Shown here: in pieces, positions 24,245 to 32,608 of the stretch | Layout of the letters: each line of letters opens with the position of its first letter | Position numbering within the stretch: the first letter of the stretch is position 1 | From: Paenibacillus sp. FSL H7-0326 | Lineage (GTDB): Bacteria; Bacillota; Bacilli; Paenibacillales; Paenibacillaceae | Direction of reading: 5' to 3' | Assembly (NCBI RefSeq): GCF_001955535.1 | Contig: NZ_MPVN01000010.1 | Span: 41,519 to 105,518 of the forward strand | DNA: 64,000 nucleotides | Position numbers and translations under genes: made by a program | The notes under the pieces: generated by a model | The model's input: the letters and a program-made list of their open reading frames with translations, nothing else | What the model was told of the DNA's origin: nothing | Databases searched by the model: none

Positions 24245-25781
24245 CGAGAAGATCATTCGGAGAGGCTTGCAGTCGGTAATTGAGAGAAAGTTTCCTGAGT
24301 TGTTCAGCTTCCGATTTGCCGAGAACGGGCAAGAGGCGCTGGAGCTGCTTGACCAGGAATCTGCGGATATTATGCTCACAGATATTCGAATGCCTATTAT
24401 GGATGGGATTGAACTGATGGAACAGCTTCAAGCCTACCCGGTTATTCCAGAGGTTGTACTGCTGTCCGGCTATAATGATTTTGCTTATGCTCAGAAAGGA
24501 ATCCGCTGTGGTGTGAAGGATTATCTTGTCAAGCCTGTAGTGCGGGAGGAGCTGTTTGCCGTCCTGACCCGCTTAATACGGGACATAAGGATCAGAGGAG
24601 AACGAGCGGACAGGACAGACGAAGATGCCAGTCTGTATGCCGCCGAGCTGGTTACTTTACATGTGAACCAGGTAGATGTGGGTAATGCCATAACACCGAA
24701 CAAGCTGAAGCAGGCTGGCCTAAGCTGGTTAGCTGCAGGATATACGCTGGGCTTGCTTACGCGACGAAGTGGGGAAGGACCTGGCAGTGCGGATACAGCT
24801 TATCTCAGGAATCAAATCGCTGAACGATTACAAGGGCATACGGATTGGACGCTCACTCGTGATGGAAAAGGTGGAATGATGATGATCGCCCGCGATCCCG
24901 TGATGTTCTACCAATTGGCAGAGAAGTGGAAGCTTAGTAGAGATGAGCCGGGGCTGCGGATTGCGATTAGCGGTTCTGTTCAGGGAATAGAGCAGGTAAG
25001 GCTGGCCTACAGTCAAGCGAAGCAAACGTTGAAATACGGTATTTTGCTTCCTGACCTTGATGTGCTGGACTACTCGAGCTTAAGCAAACGCAATGAGGAG
25101 CGGCGTGTCGTTCCTGTTGATCTGATTCAGCGATTATCGAATCTCATTGGAATGGGGCGCAGAGATGAGATCAAGCAGCTTCTCGATCAAATCCTTGATG
25201 TCCGTATTATTAGCAGCTGTGAGATCGGCTATCTAGAACGGATTAGCCAGCTGCTGAACGAGGAATTGTTTGACAAGCTGTTCCGCATCTACGGAGATAA
25301 GGTGCTTGAATTATTAAGGACGTATGCCCCTGTAGGTCACATCGGAAACTTCGATCAATTAGAAGATTATTACATAGCTGTCGAGCAGCTTCTCCATCGT
25401 CTGGATCAGTTCATTCAGAACCGCAAAGAGCAGGTGCCGACGGAACAGAATACGATGCAAAAAGTTCTCGACTACTTGCAGACGCATTATGCTGACGATT
25501 TGAACATGGCGGTCGTCTCCAATCACTTCTCGCTCAATTACTCGTATTTCAGCCATGCCTTTCAGGAGTATAGTGGGGAGAGCTTCTCGAACTATGTTCG
25601 CCGGTTAAGGCTGGATAAGGCAAAGGAGCTGCTGGTTCAATCTGATCTGAAGGTATATGAGATCAGTGCGCAGGTTGGATTCGAGAATGTGAAGCATTTT
25701 ACGAGAATATTCAAAGATACGGAAGGCATCACAGCATTGGAATTCCGAAGCCAGCGAAGGCGGTTTGAAACGGAAGTATAA
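24219..25781 (+). CDS. Response regulator with AraC output domain, YesN family
   Basis: A 520-residue protein. The N-terminal receiver (residues 1-120) has LLIVDDEK, the phospho-acceptor Asp in DIMLTDIRMP near residue 55, and the Lys in DYLVKPV near 105. A middle domain of unknown role follows. The C-terminal AraC double HTH is at about 415-515 (MAVVSNHFSLNYSYFSHAFQ and EISAQVGFENVKHFTRIFK). It is translated from within the end of the kinase gene, ensuring pairing. Likely targets are carbohydrate genes not in this window. Confidence 0.92.
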   Translation: MISLLIVDDEKIIRRGLQSVIERKFPELFSFRFAENGQEALELLDQESADIMLTDIRMPIMDGIELMEQLQAYPVIPEVVLLSGYNDFAYAQKGIRCGVKDYLVKPVVREELFAVLTRLIRDIRIRGERADRTDEDASLYAAELVTLHVNQVDVGNAITPNKLKQAGLSWLAAGYTLGLLTRRSGEGPGSADTAYLRNQIAERLQGHTDWTLTRDGKGGMMMIARDPVMFYQLAEKWKLSRDEPGLRIAISGSVQGIEQVRLAYSQAKQTLKYGILLPDLDVLDYSSLSKRNEERRVVPVDLIQRLSNLIGMGRRDEIKQLLDQILDVRIISSCEIGYLERISQLLNEELFDKLFRIYGDKVLELLRTYAPVGHIGNFDQLEDYYIAVEQLLHRLDQFIQNRKEQVPTEQNTMQKVLDYLQTHYADDLNMAVVSNHFSLNYSYFSHAFQEYSGESFSNYVRRLRLDKAKELLVQSDLKVYEISAQVGFENVKHFTRIFKDTEGITALEFRSQRRRFETEV

Positions 25782-25837
25782 CCGGTGCTAGCGTAGGATC
25801 GTACTTATAACATCTCAATCCATATACAGCACTGCTG

Positions 25838-25890
25838 CAAAAAAAAGCGACATTTCCCCAAGAACATGTGGGAGGGATGTCGCTTTTTCG
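25838..25890. terminator. Bidirectional terminator between yesN-like and ycaC-like genes
   Basis: AAAAAAGCGACAT pairs with ATGTCGCTTTTT with an internal TCCC/GGGA extension. It separates convergent genes and can serve both strands. Confidence 0.88.
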
Positions 25891-25913
25891 TAGGTATTTG
25901 GCAGCTTCAGTTC

Positions 25914-26552
25914 TTATCCTTCATGCGCGTCAAACATTGTTTTCGCATAAAAAACGCCGGAACCGTAAGCTCCCGTATTCCGAATGACGACATCCATAAC
26001 AGGATTATAGGTTTCCTGACGAGACCAATCGCGCTGATATTCGAGCAGGACAGAGAGCCAGGTGACCGGAATAGCGCCTGCCTGAATCATTCGCTGCACT
26101 GCCATGTCATGAGCCTCTGTTGTTGTTCCTCCCGAAGCATCTGTAACGATATAGACTTCGTAACCGTCCTTAATGGCGGCCACTGTCGGAAATGCCAGAC
26201 ATACCTCCGTCCACAAAGCGGCCATGATCAGTTTCTTACGGCCTGTTTTTCTCACCGCATTTACAAAATTCTCATCTTCCCAAGAGTTCATAGAGGTACG
26301 ATCAATCGGTTTTTGCTCAGGGAACACCTCCTGGATATGCGGGTGAAGCGGTCCTGAGAAGGATTCGGAAGCCACCGTTGTCAGAATGATCGGAGCATTG
26401 AATACTTTAGCCGTCTTAGCCAATCCCACCGTGTTGTTAATAATGACCTGGCGATCAGCGCTTTGCGTGCCAAATAACATCTGTGGCTGATGATCGATAA
26501 GGATAATAGCGGAGTTGTCTGGTGTAAGCAAATCTTCTTTGTCCTTAAACAT
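25914..26552 (-). CDS. Isochorismatase-family hydrolase (YcaC-like)
   Basis: A 212-residue cysteine hydrolase. ATG 26552 is preferred over a longer frame from 26627 because GAAGGTGGGA lies just before it and family similarity begins there (DKEDLLTPDNSAIILID). The catalytic Asp is in LIDHQPQM and the nucleophile Cys in WTEVCLAFP; EVYIVTDASGGTT follows. YcaC-type proteins are cytoplasmic multimers of uncertain substrate. It is transcribed away from the XapX operon, and the shared intergenic region has a palindrome also found at 32.4 kb. Confidence 0.88.
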   Translation of the reverse strand: MFKDKEDLLTPDNSAIILIDHQPQMLFGTQSADRQVIINNTVGLAKTAKVFNAPIILTTVASESFSGPLHPHIQEVFPEQKPIDRTSMNSWEDENFVNAVRKTGRKKLIMAALWTEVCLAFPTVAAIKDGYEVYIVTDASGGTTTEAHDMAVQRMIQAGAIPVTWLSVLLEYQRDWSRQETYNPVMDVVIRNTGAYGSGVFYAKTMFDAHEG

Positions 26553-26669
26553 ATAAAAGTCCCACCTTCGCTCTATTTTGGATACAGCAGACTTTAATCG
26601 GCTAAGCGATGTGCTGTTGTATGCCACTTATACTAGGAAAATAATCCATTTTAAACAATTGGCTTTTTT

Positions 26670-26684
26670 CTATAGGAAAGATAG
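26670..26684. promoter_or_regulatory. CTATA-N5-TATAG-like operator, site 1
   Basis: CTATAGGAAAGATAG, one mismatch from the inverted repeat CTATA-N5-TATAG. It lies in the divergent region between the ycaC-like gene and the XapX operon, 46 bp from a perfect copy. Confidence 0.4.
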
Positions 26685-26715
26685 GAAGAAATTATACCTT
26701 GAATATAAGTTTTTA

Positions 26716-26730
26716 CTATATCAGGTATAG
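26716..26730. promoter_or_regulatory. CTATA-N5-TATAG operator, site 2
   Basis: CTATATCAGGTATAG, a perfect 5-bp inverted repeat with a 5-bp spacer. Two more perfect copies lie at 32412 and 32492, in the other divergent region of this gene cluster. Confidence 0.55.
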
Positions 26731-26814
26731 AGAGAGCCTTATTGATGCGTTTTGAAGCCTTCCCATAGAATGAAACTTATAAGATCAATTCTGAGCGTAA
26801 GGAGGTACTTCCAC

Positions 26815-26988
26815 ATGTGGGGATCCATGATCTTGGCATTAGGCACAGGGATTGCAATCGGCATCGTGTTCCAATCGCTTCGTATACCCTCTCCCGCACC
26901 GCCATTCTTAGGCTTGCTAGGCTTATTCGGCATGTTCCTGGGGCAGCGATTAATTCCATGGATTAAACTCTGGCTATCCAGTAAGTAG
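26815..26988 (+). CDS. XapX domain protein
   Basis: A 57-residue membrane protein from ATG 26815, preceded by TAAGGAGG. It consists of two hydrophobic segments around the XapX signature RIPSPAPPFLGLLGLFGMFLG. The longer frame starting at 26752 lacks a ribosome binding site. XapX proteins are small, of unknown function, and often sit beside amidohydrolase or isochorismatase-like genes, as here. Confidence 0.85.
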   Translation: MWGSMILALGTGIAIGIVFQSLRIPSPAPPFLGLLGLFGMFLGQRLIPWIKLWLSSK

Positions 26989-27015
26989 TACATAACATGT
27001 AAAGGGGGATATACG

Positions 27016-28857
27016 ATGTCCGAGCAAACGCGTGTTACAGAAGCAGAACTCATTATCCATAATGCGCACATGATTACAATGGACGAGGCGAATCCGATCG
27101 CTTCCGCTGCAGCCATCAAATCGGGTCGGTTTATAGCCGTTGGAGAAGAGGCTGAAGTCATGCAGTATCAAGGGGCAGCAACACGTATGGTAAACGCCAA
27201 TAAGCGGATGCTGATTCCGGGACTGAATGATTCTCACATTCATCTGATTCGCGGTGGTTTGAACTACAATCTAGAGCTTCGCTGGGACGGGGTGCCGTCG
27301 GTCGCTGATGCTTTGCGTATGCTAAAGGCTCAGGTTGACCGCACACCCGCACCGCATTGGGTTAGAGTTGTCGGTGGTTGGACAGAGTTCCAATTCAAGG
27401 AGCGAAGAATGCCTACGCTGGACGAGATTAATCGCATCGCACCGGATACGCCGGTGTTCATTCTTAATTTGTACCGTCAGGCCTTCTTGAATAAAGCGGC
27501 TCTTCGCGTAGTTGGCTATACGAAGGACACACCGAATCCACCAGGCGGCGAGATTCAGCGGGACAGCAAGGGGAATCCAACAGGGATGCTGATCGCAAGA
27601 CCAAATGCAACGATTCTATATGCAACCTTGGCTCGAGGTCCGAAGCTGGGCTACGAGGATCAACTGAATTCCACTCGCCTATTTATGCGGGAGCTCAATC
27701 GTTTTGGCATCACGAGTGTCATTGATGCCGGCGGCGGTTTTCAGAATTACCCGGATGACTATCAAGTATTTGAAGAACTGGACCGGCGGGAGGAGATCAC
27801 GGTTCGCACGGCCTATAATCTGTTTACACAGAATCCGAATAAGGAGCTGGCTGATTTTGAGAAATGGACAGCTTCATCCACCCCTTATACGGGAAGTGCT
27901 TATTACCGGCATAATGGTGCGGGTGAAATGCTCGTATACAGCGCGGCAGATTTTGAGGATTTTGTCGAGCCACGCCCGGAGCTGCCTGCAGTCCTGGAAG
28001 ATGAGCTGTTTGGGGTTACACAGCATCTCGTTTCGCAGCGGTGGCCATTCCGTCTGCATGCAACATATGGAGAGTCGATCTCCCGATTCTTGGATGTATT
28101 TGAACGTGTGAATAAAGAGGTGCCTTTTAAGGATCTGCGCTGGATTCTGGATCATGCCGAGACCATTCATGAGCGAGATTTGGAGCGGGTCGTAGCCTTA
28201 GGCGGGTCGATCGCTGTACAAAACCGGATGGCGTTCCAGGGAGAATATTTTGTTGACCGTTATGGGGCTGAGGCAGCCGAGAATGCGCCGCCGATTGCGA
28301 AAATGCTTACGGCTGGTCTGCGTGTAGGCGTTGGAACGGACGCGACTCGGGTGGCGAGCTATAATCCATGGGTAGCCTTGTACTGGCTCGTAACGGGCAA
28401 AACACTCGGCGGACTCTCCTTGTATCCGGAATCCAACCGTGTGGAGCGCCATGAAGCGCTTCGGATGTATACGGCAGGGAATGCATGGTTCTCCAAGGAA
28501 GAGGATGTCAAAGGGCAGATCAAAGCTGGTTATTATGCGGATTTTTCACTGCTCTCAGCTAACTTCTTGAATGTTCCTGAAGAGGAGATCAAAAAAATCG
28601 AATCGGTATTGACGGTAGTGGGAGGGAAGATCGTCTATGGCGTCGGCGAATTCCAGCATTTATCACCTCCAGCTCCCAAAGCAAGTCCGGACTGGTCGCC
28701 TCATAACTATTACGGCGGCTATTATAAGACACCTATATCCGGAGGGGCAAACGGCCAGCAAGTGTTAGATCAACAGCATCAACAGCTCCATCATCATCAC
28801 AGATGCAGCCACCACCATGGCAGCGGATTCTGCGACTTGGATTGTTTTGTGTTCTAG
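27016..28857 (+). CDS. Amidohydrolase, YtcJ-like
   Basis: A 613-residue amidohydrolase superfamily protein with AAAGGGGGA before the ATG. The first metal-ligand pair is in LIPGLNDSHIHL (near residue 75), later ligands are in RLHATYG and ILDHAET, and the catalytic Asp is in GVGTDATR. No signal peptide is present. The last 33 residues form an odd tail with HHHH, HHH and two late Cys that is not part of the family fold. It follows XapX by 27 bp and precedes a dioxygenase. YtcJ-type enzymes hydrolyse amides or imines; the substrate is unknown. Confidence 0.88.
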   Translation: MSEQTRVTEAELIIHNAHMITMDEANPIASAAAIKSGRFIAVGEEAEVMQYQGAATRMVNANKRMLIPGLNDSHIHLIRGGLNYNLELRWDGVPSVADALRMLKAQVDRTPAPHWVRVVGGWTEFQFKERRMPTLDEINRIAPDTPVFILNLYRQAFLNKAALRVVGYTKDTPNPPGGEIQRDSKGNPTGMLIARPNATILYATLARGPKLGYEDQLNSTRLFMRELNRFGITSVIDAGGGFQNYPDDYQVFEELDRREEITVRTAYNLFTQNPNKELADFEKWTASSTPYTGSAYYRHNGAGEMLVYSAADFEDFVEPRPELPAVLEDELFGVTQHLVSQRWPFRLHATYGESISRFLDVFERVNKEVPFKDLRWILDHAETIHERDLERVVALGGSIAVQNRMAFQGEYFVDRYGAEAAENAPPIAKMLTAGLRVGVGTDATRVASYNPWVALYWLVTGKTLGGLSLYPESNRVERHEALRMYTAGNAWFSKEEDVKGQIKAGYYADFSLLSANFLNVPEEEIKKIESVLTVVGGKIVYGVGEFQHLSPPAPKASPDWSPHNYYGGYYKTPISGGANGQQVLDQQHQQLHHHHRCSHHHGSGFCDLDCFVF

Positions 28858-28890
28858 AAGTATAAGTCCTATACGAAGCAGATGCTGTGC

Positions 28891-28918
28891 ACAGGCTGCC
28901 GTTCGATCGGCGGCCTGT
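28891..28918 (+). other. Strong intercistronic hairpin
   Basis: ACAGGCTGCCG pairs with CGGCGGCCTGT (11 bp, one G-U) around a 6-base loop. There is no T-run, so it is more likely an mRNA stability or processing element between the amidohydrolase and dioxygenase genes than a terminator. Confidence 0.6.
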
Positions 28919-28975
28919 TGATGGTTGCAAGAGCTTCCCTGTTTCTTACTAAGCATAACTTGGAGGTTGTTTATC

Positions 28976-29926
28976 ATGACTAAAAAAACAGCTGGAATTC
29001 ATCACATTACATCGTTTGTGGGTAATCCGCAGAGAAACGTTGATTTTTACGCGGGGGTATTAGGTCTCCGGCTCGTAAAAAAGACCGTCAACTTCGACGC
29101 TCCCGAAGTGTATCATCTTTATTTCGGCAATGAAGTGGGAAGTCCAGGCACAGCGATGACGTTCTTTCCATTCAATGGAGCCCGCCGCGGCAGAGTGGGA
29201 GGAGGCCAGGTTGGACTCACTACGTTTGTGGTCCCGGCTGGAGCACTGACATTCTGGGAAGAGCGTCTGGCTAAACTGAACGTTGAATTTAAGCGCACGC
29301 AGCGTTTCAATGAGACCTATCTGCAATTCAATGATAAGGACGGCTTGCAGCTGGAAGTGGTTGCGAGAGAAGAAGGAGCGTTAAGCAAGTGGTCCTATGG
29401 GGGCGTGCCAGCCGATAAAGCGATCAAAGGGTTTGGCGGAGCCGTGCTATACAGCACGAATCCCGAACAAACCCAGAATACGCTAAGAACCGTTATGGGC
29501 TTGGACAAAGTCGGTGAAGAGGGCGGACTGGTACGATATCGTTCCTATGGTGACCTTGGTAACATCATCGACGTTAATGCTGAACCCATGGGATGGGGGA
29601 GTGAAGGCGCAGGCACCGTTCATCATATTGCATGGCGGGCACAGGATAGCGAGGATCATGTCATGTGGCGTGAGCATGTTGTGCAGCATGGTTTTCAAGC
29701 CACGCCAATCATTGATCGCCAGTATTTTAATGCGATTTATTTCCGCGAACAAGGAGGAATCCTGTTTGAGATCGCTACCGACCCTCCAGGATTTGCAACC
29801 GATGAGCCTATGGAGAGCCTGGGGGAGAAGCTTCAGCTTCCACCATGGTTGGAATCCCAGCGAGACATTGTAGAGGGGAATCTTCTTCCCATTGAAGTTC
29901 GTGTGTTAGGCGAAGATATACATTAA
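28976..29926 (+). CDS. Ring-cleaving dioxygenase, VOC family (MhqO/MhqA-like)
   Basis: A 316-residue two-module glyoxalase-fold protein; ATG 28976 follows CTTGGAGG. Iron ligands of the family are visible: His in GIHHITSFV (near residue 9), His in VHHIAWRA and Glu in GGILFEIATDPPGF. MhqO-type enzymes open hydroquinone or catechol rings in quinone detoxification in Bacillus. With the neighbouring nucleophile hydrolases and MFS pump this suggests handling of an aromatic compound, which is inference. Confidence 0.88.
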   Translation: MTKKTAGIHHITSFVGNPQRNVDFYAGVLGLRLVKKTVNFDAPEVYHLYFGNEVGSPGTAMTFFPFNGARRGRVGGGQVGLTTFVVPAGALTFWEERLAKLNVEFKRTQRFNETYLQFNDKDGLQLEVVAREEGALSKWSYGGVPADKAIKGFGGAVLYSTNPEQTQNTLRTVMGLDKVGEEGGLVRYRSYGDLGNIIDVNAEPMGWGSEGAGTVHHIAWRAQDSEDHVMWREHVVQHGFQATPIIDRQYFNAIYFREQGGILFEIATDPPGFATDEPMESLGEKLQLPPWLESQRDIVEGNLLPIEVRVLGEDIH

Positions 29927-29959
29927 AGATAAACCTAAGGAGATAAATAGGAGGATACC

Positions 29960-30961
29960 ATGGGGAAAATTGCGATTTTTGGATTCGGACGCATTGGAAG
30001 ACAGCTGCTTCGTGCAGCACTGCTAAACGATTTATTTGTACCTTATTCCATCTCAGACATTAAAGATGAAGCTGCGCTGGCTGCCTTGTTTGAAGTAGAT
30101 ACAAATTATAAGCGCTGGCATGAGCCTGTTCAAGGTAGTGAAGGACAAATTAAGATAGGCGACCGTCACATCCACTACTTGAATGCAGCACAGGAAATCC
30201 CGAACTGGGGAGAGCTCGGTGTCGATCTGGTTATTGATTGCACAGGACGCGCGGTTACACGGTCTGTTGCAGAGCTCCATCTTCACCGGGGAGCCAACCG
30301 GGTGCTCGTAAGCGGTCCAAGCAAGAGCCTGGAGGATTGTGATGCGGTGCTCCTAAAAGGCATTAACTTGTCCAGCTTTGATCCAGTAGAGCATAAAATT
30401 ATTAGTATGGCCAGCTGCACGACTAACGCATTGGCACCTGTAGTTAAATTGGTCCAAGAGAATTATGGGATTAAATATGGTTTATTCTCCACCGTTCATT
30501 CATATACCAATACCCAATCATTGACGGATCAGCCGATGAAAGACCGCAGAGACTCCTGGGCGGCGGCGGAGAACATTATTCCTTCCTCATCGGGAGCTGC
30601 CAAAGCACTTAAGTTCATATGGAAGGATCTTCAGATCACAGGTAAAGCCTATCGAATTCCAACCCGAACGGGCAGTATTGCGGAATTGAATCTCATTACG
30701 GAGAAGCCATGTACAGCGCAGGAGATCAATGATATGTTCCGCAAGGCTGCCCAAGAAGGCGAGTTAAAAGGTGTGCTGGATGTGCTGGAGGGAGAGTGGG
30801 CTTCATCCCGTATCGTGGCAGATCCGCACTCTTCGATTATTGATCTTCCGCTAACACAGGTGCAGGGCGAGCTCTTATCCGTTGCAGCCTGGTACGACAA
30901 TGAATGGGGCTATGCTTCCCGGTTAGCTGAAGTCGCTGCCTTTCTTGCGATCGAGCAATAA
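29960..30961 (+). CDS. Glyceraldehyde-3-phosphate dehydrogenase homologue, type I
   Basis: A 333-residue GAPDH-family enzyme with AGGAG before the ATG. The NAD-binding start is IFGFGRIGRQ (residues 5-14), the catalytic Cys is in SMASCTTNALAP near residue 152, and the His is in STVHSYT. Segments are divergent from housekeeping GAPDH (for example TQSLTDQPMKDRR and SGPSKSLED), and the gene is not in a glycolytic operon. It could be an erythrose-4-phosphate dehydrogenase-like or redox-resistant paralogue. Confidence 0.88.
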   Translation: MGKIAIFGFGRIGRQLLRAALLNDLFVPYSISDIKDEAALAALFEVDTNYKRWHEPVQGSEGQIKIGDRHIHYLNAAQEIPNWGELGVDLVIDCTGRAVTRSVAELHLHRGANRVLVSGPSKSLEDCDAVLLKGINLSSFDPVEHKIISMASCTTNALAPVVKLVQENYGIKYGLFSTVHSYTNTQSLTDQPMKDRRDSWAAAENIIPSSSGAAKALKFIWKDLQITGKAYRIPTRTGSIAELNLITEKPCTAQEINDMFRKAAQEGELKGVLDVLEGEWASSRIVADPHSSIIDLPLTQVQGELLSVAAWYDNEWGYASRLAEVAAFLAIEQ

Positions 30962-30984
30962 GCTTATTTGAATAAAATGAAAAG

Positions 30985-31031
30985 AAAGCATGCACCGGTA
31001 AAACCGAGGTTTCACGGGTGCATGCTTTTTG
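30985..31031. terminator. Bidirectional terminator
   Basis: AAAGCATGCACC pairs with GGTGCATGCTTT, with a T-run after it and A-rich sequence before it. It separates the GAPDH homologue from the convergent MFS gene. Confidence 0.88.
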
Positions 31032-31046
31032 CAATTTTTTATAGAC

Positions 31047-32270
31047 TTAAATCGAACGGTTCGGCTGATGCTGATGGCCGGTTGCAGCAGGCGGCTCTCG
31101 AAGCGGAATTAACAGTGGAACGATCATGCTTAGACAGAGCAGGCCAGCCAGGATTTCAAATGTAAGTAGATGACCTCCCCTATCAATGAGATAAATGGAG
31201 AGTATAGGTCCTAGCGACGCACCTATAAATAGCATGAACATGTGGAACGAAACGGCAATGGCTCTAGCCTCTCCTGCCAGCTGACCGATCAGCGAGATGA
31301 GGGCAGGAAGTGCAATGGCAACGCCTGTTGTGAATACGATGCTCATCAGGATCAGGAAGGTTAAGTTAGGCCAGACTCCGAGCAATCCGAGACCGATAGC
31401 TGCCAACATTAATCCGCTCCACAACACGCGCTTCACCCCATACTTGGCGACCAGTTTACCGTCGAATGGAGACACCAGCATGCCGATAATGCCTGCCGCC
31501 CGAATCCATAAAATATCCTCATGACTTAATTGGAATGGCGGGCTCGTTAAGTAACTGCCGAGCGTCGTAAAATATCCAACCAGTGCAGTGAACAGGATCG
31601 TTGATATAATGTAGCAGAAAGGGAGTCCTTTGATCTGAAAAATGGTACCGATCCGGACGAATGAAGCAGCAATGCTGCCTTGTTCCCGATCATTGGAGTC
31701 CCTTGGAATTCCAAAGGTGATGATCACAAAGGATATGAGATAGATGCCGAACAAAAAATAGAATACGTACGACCAGCTGAACGTGAATACGATGATACTG
31801 CTGTAAATTTGTCCTATGATACTGGCCATCAGGAAGGCGGTACTAATAAATCCGATAATCGTTACTCGCTTCTTCGCGGGGAACATCTCCATGGCATAGG
31901 CTAGAACAGATGGGGGGAACATGGAGGCAGCCAAGCCCTGAAGACAACGCAAAGCTACAAGCCAGGTAAAGGTTTGTACAGTCCCGATCCATAGTGTTGT
32001 TAAGGTCAGCAGCAGAAGCCCGGCGATCATTAGTTTCTTACGTCCATATCGATCTGATAGAACGCCGAAGAGGAGGCCGCCGCCTGCAAAAGCAAACGAG
32101 AATGCACTGCCGACCCAAGCGGCTTGAGAGGAAGATACGTTAAATACTTCAGCAAATAACGAGATTAAGGGAATGGTAATGTAGACGGCAGAGACGACGA
32201 TCAGAGAACACCAGAACAAGATGACAGTAACAAATGAGCGGGGTGCACTCTCTGTAGATAGACGGCTCAA
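31047..32270 (-). CDS. MFS transporter (drug:H+ antiporter type)
   Basis: A 407-residue protein with about 12 hydrophobic segments and the MFS motif A GVLSDRYGRKK between TM2 and TM3 (near residue 70). The start is TTG, supported by AAGGGGG seven bases upstream on the minus strand. The closest resemblance is to small-molecule efflux proteins of the DHA1 type. It is divergent from the alpha/beta hydrolase gene, and the shared region holds two copies of the palindrome found at 26716. Confidence 0.88.
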   Translation of the reverse strand: MSRLSTESAPRSFVTVILFWCSLIVVSAVYITIPLISLFAEVFNVSSSQAAWVGSAFSFAFAGGGLLFGVLSDRYGRKKLMIAGLLLLTLTTLWIGTVQTFTWLVALRCLQGLAASMFPPSVLAYAMEMFPAKKRVTIIGFISTAFLMASIIGQIYSSIIVFTFSWSYVFYFLFGIYLISFVIITFGIPRDSNDREQGSIAASFVRIGTIFQIKGLPFCYIISTILFTALVGYFTTLGSYLTSPPFQLSHEDILWIRAAGIIGMLVSPFDGKLVAKYGVKRVLWSGLMLAAIGLGLLGVWPNLTFLILMSIVFTTGVAIALPALISLIGQLAGEARAIAVSFHMFMLFIGASLGPILSIYLIDRGGHLLTFEILAGLLCLSMIVPLLIPLREPPAATGHQHQPNRSI

Positions 32271-32411
32271 GGGCTAACCCCCTTCTTCATGCAGTCACTG
32301 ATTTGCAGAGAAATGAAATCCCACTCGAATTGAATCTTCATTAATATTCTCCTTTGCTTGTAATTAAACCCATCTTATAAGCTGCCTAACTGCTGATCAA
32401 TATGGATCTGA

Positions 32412-32426
32412 CTATATCTCGTATAG
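32412..32426. promoter_or_regulatory. CTATA-N5-TATAG operator, site 3
   Basis: CTATATCTCGTATAG, a perfect inverted repeat in the 338-bp region between the MFS transporter and the alpha/beta hydrolase. Apart from this and site 4, I see no gene in that region. Confidence 0.55.
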
Positions 32427-32491
32427 CTTTTCATTATAGATATCATTAGATTATGTTCACTTCATTCAGGGTAATTACATATAGAAAAATC

Positions 32492-32506
32492 CTATAGAAG
32501 GTATAG
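32492..32506. promoter_or_regulatory. CTATA-N5-TATAG operator, site 4
   Basis: CTATAGAAGGTATAG, a perfect inverted repeat 80 bp from site 3 and about 100 bp before the hydrolase start. Confidence 0.55.
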
Positions 32507-32608
32507 TAAATTGCTAAAATACAATACTTAAAAAAACCGCTATGATAATGATGAAAAAGGTCAGTGGTAGCTGACCCTAAAAAACTAAATCGAGAGGAAC
32601 GTATAAAT

